Part shown: one piece after another, positions 7,946-16,505 of the stretch
Layout: every line of letters begins with the position of its first letter
Numbering within the stretch: position 1 is the stretch's first letter
Assembly (NCBI RefSeq): GCF_003710905.1
Contig: NZ_RHHV01000032.1
Location: 1-64,000, forward strand
Reading direction: 5' to 3'
Length of the DNA stretch: 64,000 nucleotides
From: Brevibacillus parabrevis
GTDB taxonomy: Bacteria; Bacillota; Bacilli; Brevibacillales; Brevibacillaceae
The notes under the pieces: model-generated
Told to the model about the DNA's origin: nothing
Databases searched by the model: none
The model's input: the letters and a program-made list of their open reading frames with translations, nothing else
Program-made: the position numbers and the translations under genes

Positions 7946-9316
7946 CTACTTCTTCCCGTTGCTCCCGATCTGCCTGGCAACGCGTTCCCCCAGTTCCGGG
8001 CTCGCCTGGGTTAGATAGCCTAGCACAATCCGCTGCAACTCCGGCACCGCAGCTCCAAGATCGGAGGCAATGTTGTGGACTAAGTGTTCTTGAAGCACAG
8101 GCGACAGCGAGTTGTAAAATTGCCCCGGCTGCGTGAAGTCATCCCCTTTTGGAGGTGCAGTGCGCTCAAGCCGCCCTGCCACATAGTTGCCGGTGCCGCT
8201 TGTTACCTCGTCAGATGGCTTCCAGTCCGCCTGATGGTTGATCGGGATGCTGCGGAAATTCGGTCCCAACCGATAACGCTGTGAATCCGTATAAATATTG
8301 GCGCGGCCTTGAAGCACTCTATCCAATGAAAACTCGGCGCCGTCCAGCATATTGGACGGAGAAAAGGCCAGCTTCTCCACCTGTTCCTTATAATTGTCGG
8401 GATTGGTGTCCAGCACCATCTTGCCGACTGGCAGCAGTGGGTACTGCCGCACATCCCACACCTTCGTATCGTCCAGTGGATCGAACGGCAGCGTAGCTTC
8501 GTCCTGCGGATTCATGAGCTGTACATACAGCCCGTATTCCACTGTTTTTCCTTGAGCAATCGTGTCATAGAGATCCTTGCCCGCATAATCCGGGTTCTCG
8601 CAGGCGAGCCTCGCCGCCTCCTGGCTATCGATATACTGCACGCCAGCCAGCGGAACCCAGTTGTATTTCACATAATTGCGGACATCCTGCTCATTCTTCC
8701 AAACATAAGTACTCACGCTGTAACCCGGAATGTGACGGAAGCTCTTGACCGTCCCCAGGTCGGAGTACAGTTGCAGCACGAAATGCGTCGCTTCCGGATT
8801 GTCCGCGTAGAAGCTCCAGAACCGATTAGGGTCCATCAAGTTGTTGACGGGCGACGGATTGAAGGCGCTGACCGTCTCTACAAACCGCATGGGGTCCCGC
8901 ACCGTAAACACGGGAAGATGGTTGCATATTAAGTCGAAGATACCTTGCTCGGTATAAAATTTAGTCGAGAAGCCGCGCACATTGCGCGAAGTGTCCGGCG
9001 TCCCCCTGTTGCTGGCCGCCAGCGAGAATCGGACAGCAACGGGTACTTGCTGGCCCGGATGCTGCAGGAAACAAAGCTTCGTGTAAGCCGCCATCGAGTG
9101 AAACGTCTCGAAATAGCCAAAGGCTCCGAACCCCTTCACATGCAACGGGCGCTCTAATATGGTCTCATGGATAAACGTTTCATTTTTTTCGTGCAGCATG
9201 GTGTCTTGTTCTAGAATCGGTCCACGCTTCCCAACCGTCTGCGAGTAGCGCGACGGTTGCGGACCGCCTTGCCACCTTTGATTGTGCGTCTGATCGCGAG
9301 CGTTCTTGTCGTCCAT
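7946..9316 (-). CDS. Catalase, divergent monofunctional haem type
   Basis: Decomposes hydrogen peroxide with haem b. At 456 residues it is a small-subunit catalase. Catalytic His59 lies in RPLHVKGFGAFGYFE, and the proximal haem ligand Tyr lies in NIYTDSQRYRLGPN with its partner Arg four residues before. The distal Gly-Asn-Asn block is altered to Cys-Asn-His at 131-133. The catalytic Asn, the first Asn of the pair, is kept; the second is lost. VAVRFSLAASNRGTPDTSRN resembles the spore catalase KatX group. I start it at 9316, seven bases after GGGAGGTA; an in-frame ATG at 9331 lies before that site. No PerR box is visible upstream. A second, more typical catalase lies at 38125-39720. Confidence 0.88.
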   Translation of the reverse strand: MDDKNARDQTHNQRWQGGPQPSRYSQTVGKRGPILEQDTMLHEKNETFIHETILERPLHVKGFGAFGYFETFHSMAAYTKLCFLQHPGQQVPVAVRFSLAASNRGTPDTSRNVRGFSTKFYTEQGIFDLICNHLPVFTVRDPMRFVETVSAFNPSPVNNLMDPNRFWSFYADNPEATHFVLQLYSDLGTVKSFRHIPGYSVSTYVWKNEQDVRNYVKYNWVPLAGVQYIDSQEAARLACENPDYAGKDLYDTIAQGKTVEYGLYVQLMNPQDEATLPFDPLDDTKVWDVRQYPLLPVGKMVLDTNPDNYKEQVEKLAFSPSNMLDGAEFSLDRVLQGRANIYTDSQRYRLGPNFRSIPINHQADWKPSDEVTSGTGNYVAGRLERTAPPKGDDFTQPGQFYNSLSPVLQEHLVHNIASDLGAAVPELQRIVLGYLTQASPELGERVARQIGSNGKK

Positions 9317-9719
9317 TCCTCTACCTCCCATGCCTACATTCTCACCAATATGTATGCATGGCTATAGGTTGGTTATGACTACGCGTCCAATGCCGATCCG
9401 CACGCCGAGAGCAGCAGCCGTCACAGCAAAAGCTCGCTCCTAGGGTGCAACATGACGAACGCTTCCGCCTCGTTGCCATATCGTGCGGAACGAATGAGGA
9501 TCTCCACAGCCACTGCGCCCAGTGTACGAATTGCTTCCACCGTCGACGTATCACATTTCCTGTACAAAAAAACTGGTGCCTAAATCACACCAGTTCGAAA
9601 TGAATTGGAACATGAATCAAGCGCGTGCCCTATGAATTTACGTGCGAATCAAATCAACCACCCGCTCCCAAAAACCATACAGCGACCGCTCAGACAGAGT
9701 GTCCCCTCTTATACAACCA
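9317..9719. other. Non-coding stretch with a possible decayed small gene
   Basis: No intact gene is convincing here. On the minus strand around 9430-9545, a coding-like stretch beginning VEAIRTLGAVAVEILIR is cut off by a stop, and a second coding-like stretch AFAVTAAALGVRIGIGRVV continues in another frame. That pattern suits a small frameshifted gene, but I recognise no family. The short repeat ACTGGTG/CACCAGT at 9571-9594 flanks TAAAT and may be a weak terminator. Confidence 0.25.
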
Positions 9720-11423
9720 TCATTTTCCAGACTGGTCTTTCGCCAAATCCAGCAAGGCCGACAGCCGTTCTGCTTTCTCCCCTTTTGCTTTGGCAGCGAT
9801 CTTTGCAAGCTTGTCCAAACCACCCCAGACGATGTAAATGACATGCTCGACTTCAAGCGGCTCTTGTGTTTGCAGCAAATCGAGCAACAAGCTCAAATTA
9901 GGCTCTTCTTCCAGCTCTGACTTGATCTTCACTTTCGTTGCGTCGGTGCCGTGCACCAAGCACGCGACCAATGTCGGGAGCGACTCTGGATGGACGCCGT
10001 GCTTCTCGACGAAGGCAGCCGTAAAATAATCTTGCACGGACTGATGCTCCAGATCGATCGTGTCCAAATACTCCTCCACCAAAGCAAAATACTCAGCGTC
10101 CGCCAATCCCAGCCCGAAGACGGCATATGTGCCAGGCAGTGCATTTCTCTCATCATCGGCATCCGTATACCACTCATAAGTGACCATGGCAACGCGGGCG
10201 TAATCGGCAAGCAACGGGTGCAAGTTCGGATAAGCCAGCGCGTTGGCAAAAAAGCGATGAGTTCCCGACTTCGCCAATCCTTTGATCGGCAAAAACTGCT
10301 TGACGCCGGATTTGAGCTTGATTTGATAGCTTTTCGGAAAACCGCTCTGCAACAACGCGCAAAGAAATGCAAGGGCCTGCGCATAGCTCTCTTCGCGCTC
10401 CTGCTTGATCGAGATCGTCACGGTGGCAAAGACGTCATTTGCCAGGCACTCGACCTGTTCGTCACGCAGAACGGTCAGCTCGCGGGAGAGCGTGCCGCTG
10501 CCTTCCTTCATGAACTGCGAAGCGCGCTTGCTGCCGAGTTCAACAGCCCGCTCCAGCCAGGTAATTCCTTTTTGTCTACTGTAGGACGGTTCATACTTGA
10601 TCACAGCGACGGCGGCATACAGGAACAACTCCATAGCCCCTTCGTCGATGTGCCTAGGATCGAAGCCGCTCTTTCGTTGATAAGTCTTTTCCTGCCACGT
10701 TTTGGTCACGACATCAAAATAAAGCGGCAAAAACGAGCCTTCCACCCAGTCCGTCAAGGCATTGACGATCTTGTGCTGATGTTCGCCAAGCTGTTCTTTT
10801 TTGCTTTTGTTTACTTCCAAAATGCGATCAAACACCCGGATGGCTTCGTGGCAATCCGTCTCGGGAAACAGCGAGCGGTTCAGCAGATGACGCGAAAGGA
10901 AAAACGTCTCCAGCGGTTTGGTCGGGCCAGTTGAAGCCGAAAACAGTTGCGTGCGATAAGCGGAAATCTCCGCCAGCAGGCGTTGCTGTTTTTCCGCGTT
11001 GAACAGCTCGACAATCGGCAGCTTTACTTCCCCCGTGTCTGTCTGAAACTTGCCCCAAAACGAAAACTGGTAGTTAATCAGCGCTTGTGACGAGAGAGTT
11101 TCCAGCTTTTCTTTTATATAGGCGGCAAGATGCGGGACGACCTGTTCCAGCACGTCTGTCTCTGACAAATCCGCCTGCTTCGATCCTAAGCGCCGAAAGT
11201 CTCCTGGCGTGTCGTCAAAATCAAGCTCCCAATCATCCAGCTCCATCAGGACAACGCTGGCCCGATCATTTTTGTATTCGAGCATGGCAGAGTCATGGAT
11301 GCCCACTTGCAAAGTCGTGCGGCGGACAATCTCATCGGCGTCTTTTTCCTCGATGTAGGCGAACCATTTGTCAATGGCTTGCTCCATCTTATTCACTGTT
11401 GGTTCCAATGTAGAATGGATCAC
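9720..11423 (-). CDS. Large uncharacterised cytoplasmic protein, possibly DUF6138 family
   Basis: A 567-residue protein with no signal peptide or membrane span. It is rich in acidic and aromatic residues and predicted mostly helical, with a helical-repeat feel in the C-terminal half. From memory it resembles the DUF6138 family of Bacillales; I cannot confirm that here. No catalytic motif is evident. The GTG at 11423 follows GGGAGGC by about 11 bases; an internal ATG at codon 13 lacks a comparable site. It stands alone between catalase and the iron-regulator gene, so context gives no function. Codon use looks native. Confidence 0.7.
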   Translation of the reverse strand: MIHSTLEPTVNKMEQAIDKWFAYIEEKDADEIVRRTTLQVGIHDSAMLEYKNDRASVVLMELDDWELDFDDTPGDFRRLGSKQADLSETDVLEQVVPHLAAYIKEKLETLSSQALINYQFSFWGKFQTDTGEVKLPIVELFNAEKQQRLLAEISAYRTQLFSASTGPTKPLETFFLSRHLLNRSLFPETDCHEAIRVFDRILEVNKSKKEQLGEHQHKIVNALTDWVEGSFLPLYFDVVTKTWQEKTYQRKSGFDPRHIDEGAMELFLYAAVAVIKYEPSYSRQKGITWLERAVELGSKRASQFMKEGSGTLSRELTVLRDEQVECLANDVFATVTISIKQEREESYAQALAFLCALLQSGFPKSYQIKLKSGVKQFLPIKGLAKSGTHRFFANALAYPNLHPLLADYARVAMVTYEWYTDADDERNALPGTYAVFGLGLADAEYFALVEEYLDTIDLEHQSVQDYFTAAFVEKHGVHPESLPTLVACLVHGTDATKVKIKSELEEEPNLSLLLDLLQTQEPLEVEHVIYIVWGGLDKLAKIAAKAKGEKAERLSALLDLAKDQSGK

Positions 11424-11556
11424 AATCGTTTCAGCCTCCCATATCTTCCAAGGGGGAGCGTACAGCCTATCAGAACATACATTCTCTTCCCCGGTTTTCT
11501 CTCATTATAGTAGATTTCAGCCACTTTTCCAGAGAATGACATGAAAATCCGTCCAA

Positions 11557-11715
11557 ATGCCTAGTCGGGAAAAGAATGCCTTGGCTATTTTCTTAATGTT
11601 CGCCTTTAACCTCATGATCATGGACGGCGAAAAGTATTACCCCCGTGATTTTTTTCACTTCGAGCCGATCATAAAGAAAATAGGCGAATATTATTACCGC
11701 CATAACAAATTATAG
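11557..11715 (+). CDS. Possible 52-residue small protein
   Basis: An open frame starting MPSREKNALAIF with one short hydrophobic stretch (residues 8-22), then a charged, aromatic tail with YYPRDFFHFEP. It fills most of the roughly 300 bases between the DUF6138-like gene and the AraC gene, which otherwise hold nothing I recognise. No good ribosome binding site precedes the ATG. It may be chance. Confidence 0.2.
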   Translation: MPSREKNALAIFLMFAFNLMIMDGEKYYPRDFFHFEPIIKKIGEYYYRHNKL

Positions 11716-11722
11716 TTCGTAA

Positions 11723-12730
11723 TTAAACAGTCCGAAATCCCCTGCTCTTCAAGTAAGCAGACGGATTCACCCCGTACTTTTTCCGGAACTTCTCAGCAAA
11801 TTGTCCCAGGTTGTTGAACCCTGCCATGCTGGCGGCATACGTGACATTGACGCTGCCCTCCTCCAGCAAGCGTCTCGACTGCTCCAGCCGCTGATCGATC
11901 ACATAAGCATGCACAGGCAAGCCGAACAGCTGTTTAAAGCCTTTTTTCAACTTGTATTCATTGAGGCAAATTTGCCGGGACAGCTCGGCAAGACTGGGAG
12001 GCGACAGCAGATTGGCATCGACGATTTGTTTGGCTTGCCACAAACTGGTCAAGTCCGTCTTGGACAAGGTGACTTCACGAGGCAACGTGTCTTTTTCCCG
12101 CAAAATCTCATCGATGTACACGGCCAACAGCTCCAGCACCTTTCCTTCCAAATACATGCGTCTGACTGCGGCTTGATAGGGACAATCCAGCATCTCGTGG
12201 AGGATGCGCCTCACCAAAGGCGTCATTTTTTTGTTGTCGTACAGACTGTCATGTGCCGTCAAGCGTGCCCATTGCTGTTCAAGCGAAGCGACGGGCCACG
12301 CCTGCATCAGTCTGTTTACATCCAGCTTTAGCGTCAGGCTGTGAAACCTGCGCGCGGGATCGAATTGGCACGTGCTGCTCGTCATCGCTCTCCCGAAGGC
12401 GGTCACTTCACCCGAAGCGATTCCATAGTCCCGATGTGTGTCCGTTGACAGCCATTGCATCCCTTCTCCCAGGCAAAAGCATATTTTCATCCAGTCGTCC
12501 TGTTCCGTGCTGCTCATGCTCAATTCCTCGTGTAAAACGATGTCGCAAACCATTATTTCCAGCATCGTGTTCAGGCTGGTTTTCTGCCAGTACCCTTTGC
12601 CGATCTGATCGGGCAACGATAACGTTTGCTGAAACGAACCATTTTGATAGAGCGCATTCAAATCGGTTGCGAGCGCACAATGCTTGTCCTTGCGATTCTC
12701 GATTGCGTACCAGTGTCCCGCCTGACTCAT
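11723..12730 (-). CDS. AraC-family regulator, YbtA/PchR-like, of siderophore transport
   Basis: A 335-residue regulator whose C-terminal 100 residues are two AraC helix-turn-helix motifs: SLAELSRQICLNEYKLKKGF, then VTYAASMAGFNNLGQFAEKF. The N-terminal two thirds is a sensing domain like that of YbtA and PchR, which respond to iron-siderophore complexes. The start at 12730 follows GAGGTGA by eight bases; the frame stays open 41 codons further up without a site. It is the last gene behind the two ABC transporter genes, 80 bases downstream of them on the same strand. That gives a transporter-plus-regulator set resembling the yersiniabactin ybtP-ybtQ-ybtA group, so its likely job is to activate the upstream genes when the ligand is present. 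Confidence 0.85.
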   Translation of the reverse strand: MSQAGHWYAIENRKDKHCALATDLNALYQNGSFQQTLSLPDQIGKGYWQKTSLNTMLEIMVCDIVLHEELSMSSTEQDDWMKICFCLGEGMQWLSTDTHRDYGIASGEVTAFGRAMTSSTCQFDPARRFHSLTLKLDVNRLMQAWPVASLEQQWARLTAHDSLYDNKKMTPLVRRILHEMLDCPYQAAVRRMYLEGKVLELLAVYIDEILREKDTLPREVTLSKTDLTSLWQAKQIVDANLLSPPSLAELSRQICLNEYKLKKGFKQLFGLPVHAYVIDQRLEQSRRLLEEGSVNVTYAASMAGFNNLGQFAEKFRKKYGVNPSAYLKSRGFRTV

Positions 12731-12810
12731 GGGGTCGTTCACCTCTGTGTTGTTTCTCTCATCTGTGATCCAACGACAATAACCCCGCCGCTCGGACGGG
12801 ATGATCCTTC

Positions 12811-14550
12811 TTACTTCACGCGCCAGCCGTCGACCTCTTGCTGCAACCTCCACAAACGGGCGTACAGCCCGGATTTTTCCACCAATTCGCTGTGGGTCCC
12901 TTCCTCGGCAAGACGTCCTTGATCCAGCACGATGATTTTGTCCGCATGTTGAATGGTTTTCAGGCGATGGGCAATCAAAATGACCGTTTTGCTTTTGACC
13001 AGCTCGTTGATCGCTTGCTGGACAGCCGTTTCGTTCTCGGGATCAAGCGAGGCTGTCGCTTCGTCAAGCAGGACGATCGGAGCGTCTTTCAGCAACGCGC
13101 GGGCAATCGATATGCGCTGCTTTTCGCCGCCAGACAGAGTAGAACCACCTTCGCCAACAGGTGTAGCGTATCCTTGCGGCAATTGGGAAATAAATTCATG
13201 GCAGCAGGCGCGCCTGGCCGCCTCTTCAATCTCTGCCTGGGTCGCATCCATTTTGCCGATGCGAATGTTGTTGCCAATCGTGTCCTGGAACAAGTATACG
13301 TCCTGGAAAACCATCGACATCTGCTTGAGCAAAAATTCGGGGTCAGCCTTATGCACAGGCATGCCGCCGATGGTGATCGTTCCTTGCTGGACGTCCCAAA
13401 AGCGGGCGATCAGCCGGGTCACCGTACTTTTTCCGCTTCCGGACGGACCGACCAGCGCGGTAATCGTATTCGGCTGGATCGTAAAGGACAGCTCCTGCAA
13501 AACAGGATTGTTCTCGTCGTAGCCGAACGTCACCCGCTCAAAGACGATGGGCCCGTGCGGCTGAATGAGCGCCGTTCCCGGCTGTCGCTGCTCTGTCTGC
13601 ACATCCATGATCCGCTGTGCGCTGTAAGCCGAGTAACGCATTTCTCCGTAGCTCATCAACACGACGGTCAGCGGCTCGAACACGCGTGTCCCGATCAACA
13701 GAAACAGCAGAAAGACCGATAGCGATAAAGTTCCGCCCACAAGCAAATAACTGCCGACCAAAATCATGATCGTCATCCCGGAGCGCGTCAGCAAAAGCGC
13801 GCCCATGATCAGCGGCCCGACCAGCCCTTCCAGCCGGATGGAAGCCCGCATGAGCCGATCAAAGGCAAGCCGCAGGCGCTCAAAGCGCTTTCCGCCAGCA
13901 TTGTGCGCTTTAATTTCGCGGATACCCGTCAAATATTCCTGGAGCCTGCTGGCCGCTTCATTTTTCGCCCGGACGTGACTCTCGCTGAGCCGGGCCTGCA
14001 ACGAATCGGTCAGCCACAACAGCAGCGCACCGAACGGAAGCGCGACAAACATGGCAAGCGCCATTTTCCAGTCCAAAAAGGCAAGTCCGAGCAAAGCGAG
14101 CACAGGCAGCATGACTGCGCTGATTAGCTGCGGAACGTTGTGGGAAATCGTATGTTCGACCTGCGCGTAATCACTGAGCAGCAGGTTCGTCACGTCGCCG
14201 GGATCGCGTTTGCCAAAAAAGCCTAACGACAAATGACGCAAATGTTCGGCGAGCTTCATCCGCCCGGTGGCCGCCAAACGATAGGCTGCCGTGTACGATT
14301 TTTCGTACAGATGGGCATAGGTGACGTACGACACGATCAGCCAGACAAACAAAATGACGCAGACGGTCCACAAGCGGGCAGTATCAAGCCCTGACTCCGG
14401 TTGGGCAAAGGAAAGGTAAATCGTCTGGAAAATGTCGACGAGCAAAGCGGCAGGAATGACTTTGGCAATCCCGTCCAGCAAGGCAGCAAAAGCAGCGGGC
14501 CACAAGCTCCGCACGTTGCCGCCGGAAATGTTAGTAAAGTAAGGAAGCAT
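12811..14550 (-). CDS. ABC transporter half-molecule, YbtQ/IrtB-like, for siderophore uptake
   Basis: A 579-residue membrane-ATPase fusion. Residues 1-310 form a six-span exporter-type transmembrane domain. The ATPase has Walker A GPSGSGKS near 368, Q-loop FQDVYLFQDT, signature LSGGEKQR near 472, Walker B IVLLDEATA and the switch His in IAHRL. The exporter-fold pairs YbtPQ and IrtAB are known to import ferric siderophores rather than export. The gene overlaps the end of the preceding ABC gene by 20 bases, so the two are translationally coupled and probably form a heterodimer. The AraC regulator follows. Alternative: a drug or peptide exporter; the Fur box before the pair and the regulator favour iron. 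Confidence 0.85.
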   Translation of the reverse strand: MLPYFTNISGGNVRSLWPAAFAALLDGIAKVIPAALLVDIFQTIYLSFAQPESGLDTARLWTVCVILFVWLIVSYVTYAHLYEKSYTAAYRLAATGRMKLAEHLRHLSLGFFGKRDPGDVTNLLLSDYAQVEHTISHNVPQLISAVMLPVLALLGLAFLDWKMALAMFVALPFGALLLWLTDSLQARLSESHVRAKNEAASRLQEYLTGIREIKAHNAGGKRFERLRLAFDRLMRASIRLEGLVGPLIMGALLLTRSGMTIMILVGSYLLVGGTLSLSVFLLFLLIGTRVFEPLTVVLMSYGEMRYSAYSAQRIMDVQTEQRQPGTALIQPHGPIVFERVTFGYDENNPVLQELSFTIQPNTITALVGPSGSGKSTVTRLIARFWDVQQGTITIGGMPVHKADPEFLLKQMSMVFQDVYLFQDTIGNNIRIGKMDATQAEIEEAARRACCHEFISQLPQGYATPVGEGGSTLSGGEKQRISIARALLKDAPIVLLDEATASLDPENETAVQQAINELVKSKTVILIAHRLKTIQHADKIIVLDQGRLAEEGTHSELVEKSGLYARLWRLQQEVDGWRVK

Positions 14551-16381
14551 TCGCTGGGGCCTCCCCTCTCATCTCGGGTTTGTGTGCGTCCGTATGGTTC
14601 GCGCCGAGCTTCCACGTAGCGGCGCTGACATGCGCTTGCCACATCTTTTCGTACAGGCCGTTTCGCTGGCGCAGCTCGTCGTGTGTCCCGCGCTCGACAA
14701 TCTCGCCTTTGTTCACGACCAAAATTTGCTCCGCTGCGCGAATCGTCGACAGCCGATGGGCAATCATGATCACGGTTTTGCCTTTCACCAACTCAATCAA
14801 GCCTTGCTGAATCTTTTTCTCGTTTTCCGCATCGGCGTAGGCGGTTGCCTCATCGAGAACCAAAATCGGGGCGTTTTTCAACAGCGCGCGGGCAATCGCG
14901 AGACGCTGGGCTTCGCCGCCGGACAAATACGTTCCCCCTTCGCCGATCTTTGTTTCGTAGCCGAGCGGCAGCTTTTCGATAAACTCATGGCAGCAAGCTG
15001 TTTTCGCCGCAGCAATGACCGCCTCCCTGGATGCGGACGTGTTCCCCATCCGGATGTTCGCTTCGATCGTGTCGTAAAACAGGTGCACATCCTGAAACAC
15101 AAACGACACGGTGTCCATCAGTTTTTCCGTGCCCATCTCCTGGATCGGGACACCGCCAATGCTAATCGTTCCCTCCTGCACGTCCCAAAAGCGCAAGAGC
15201 AAGTTGGCGATCGTCGATTTCCCCCCGCCGGAAGGCCCGACTAGCGCCGTCATTTCACCCGCTTTGGCGAAGAAGTCGACGTTTTGCAAAATGGGCTTGT
15301 AGTCTTTGCTCTCCTTGTTTTCATAGGCGAAGGAGACGCGGTCGAAGGCGACGTCGTAAGCAACAGGGACGCGAGGAGCAGTTGGCTCCGCTACGATCGG
15401 CTCGGCAAACACCGCTGCAATCCGTTTGTTGCCTTCGATAATTTCCCGCAGCCCGCCCCCGACGTAAATCAGCCGCAGCAAAGGCACGGACAAGCTCGGC
15501 GTAATAATCAAAAACAGCGTAAACGTAATGGCAAACGCCTGATTCCCCGGCTGACCGCTCGCAAGCAAAATGCCGATCGGGACAATAAACGTAAACAAGG
15601 AGCTGACCAGCACGTAAAACAGGCTGTACGGCTTCTTGCACAGCGCCGTGATCCGCAGCGCAATGTCGCGATAGCTGCTCACCGCACGCTGGAAAGTCAA
15701 AAATTCATCCGCCTTGATCCCGAAAATTTTGACAGCGGGCATGCCGCGCACGTATTCCACGCCTGTCGCGTTCATTTCTTCCACGGCAAACTGATAATCG
15801 CGAAAAGCGTTTCGGCCGAGTTCACTTGTAAAAATGCGCGCCTGAACCCATAGACCGAAGACAACCGGGACGAGCAGCACGAGAGCAAGCAACCCATTGA
15901 GCCAAAACAAATACCCGATCATCAAAAGCGGGATCAAAATGGCTGTCACCATGTCAGGCAGCTGGTGGGCAATGAATTTCTCGATTTTTTCGACACTGAC
16001 CTCGATCACTTTTTTCAACTCGCCTGTGGCCGTTTTCGTATGGTAGCCCATCGGGACTTTCGCCACGTGCTCGGCCAGCCGTACCCGCAACTGGTACAAA
16101 ATTTGGAAGGCAGCCACATGGGAGCACATCAGCCCGACGTACAAGGTGAGCAAGGCGGCAACCAGCGCTACCAAAGCGGCGACGCCCCAATACGTGATCA
16201 GCTCCCTGTCGATTCCCGCAGGACTTTGCGCGTGCAAGAGCAGTTCTTCCACGATTTTGTACACGGCTACAAAGGGAGCGATTTGCAGGAGACTGGAAAC
16301 CGTCGAAAGCAAGCTGGCCGCGGTCAGCAGCCCTTTTTTCTCTTTGGCGATTTGCAAGAGCCCGGACATTTCTGCTTTCAT
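14531..16381 (-). CDS. ABC transporter half-molecule, YbtP/IrtA-like, for siderophore uptake
   Basis: The 616-residue partner of the next gene, with an N-terminal exporter-type membrane domain (residues 15-310) and C-terminal ATPase. Walker A is GPSGGGKST near 382, signature LSGGEAQR near 487, Walker B ILVLDEATA and switch IAHRLS. A degenerate aspartate loop (DEATAYAD instead of DEATASLD) may mark an asymmetric heterodimer. There is no extra siderophore-reductase domain like that on mycobacterial IrtA. It is the first gene of the set, with a Fur box 41-59 bases before its ATG. RBS AAAGGAGAG lies about eight bases before the start. Import of a ferric siderophore is inferred from homology and context. 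Confidence 0.85.
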   Translation of the reverse strand: MKAEMSGLLQIAKEKKGLLTAASLLSTVSSLLQIAPFVAVYKIVEELLLHAQSPAGIDRELITYWGVAALVALVAALLTLYVGLMCSHVAAFQILYQLRVRLAEHVAKVPMGYHTKTATGELKKVIEVSVEKIEKFIAHQLPDMVTAILIPLLMIGYLFWLNGLLALVLLVPVVFGLWVQARIFTSELGRNAFRDYQFAVEEMNATGVEYVRGMPAVKIFGIKADEFLTFQRAVSSYRDIALRITALCKKPYSLFYVLVSSLFTFIVPIGILLASGQPGNQAFAITFTLFLIITPSLSVPLLRLIYVGGGLREIIEGNKRIAAVFAEPIVAEPTAPRVPVAYDVAFDRVSFAYENKESKDYKPILQNVDFFAKAGEMTALVGPSGGGKSTIANLLLRFWDVQEGTISIGGVPIQEMGTEKLMDTVSFVFQDVHLFYDTIEANIRMGNTSASREAVIAAAKTACCHEFIEKLPLGYETKIGEGGTYLSGGEAQRLAIARALLKNAPILVLDEATAYADAENEKKIQQGLIELVKGKTVIMIAHRLSTIRAAEQILVVNKGEIVERGTHDELRQRNGLYEKMWQAHVSAATWKLGANHTDAHKPEMRGEAPANASLLY

Positions 16382-16421
16382 TTTTATACCCGACTCTCCT
16401 TTCCTGTCGCAGATGGTTGAC

Positions 16422-16440
16422 GAGAATCATTATCATTGCA
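16422..16440 (-). promoter_or_regulatory. Fur box upstream of the YbtPQ-like operon
   Basis: GAGAATCATTATCATTGCA matches the Fur consensus at 14 of 19 positions, with a perfect core CATTATCATT. It sits 41-59 bases before the first ABC gene. Confidence 0.65.
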
Positions 16441-16505
16441 TGGTAAAAAAGAAAGACCCGCCCCCCACAGATGGTCAGAAGACAGGTCCTTCGGTGGTCC
16501 ACTGC

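Noticed and set aside
9951..10934. 327-codon plus-strand frame opposite the DUF6138-like gene
   Set aside because: No ribosome site and an atypical His/Arg/Gln-rich product; a shadow of the opposite gene.
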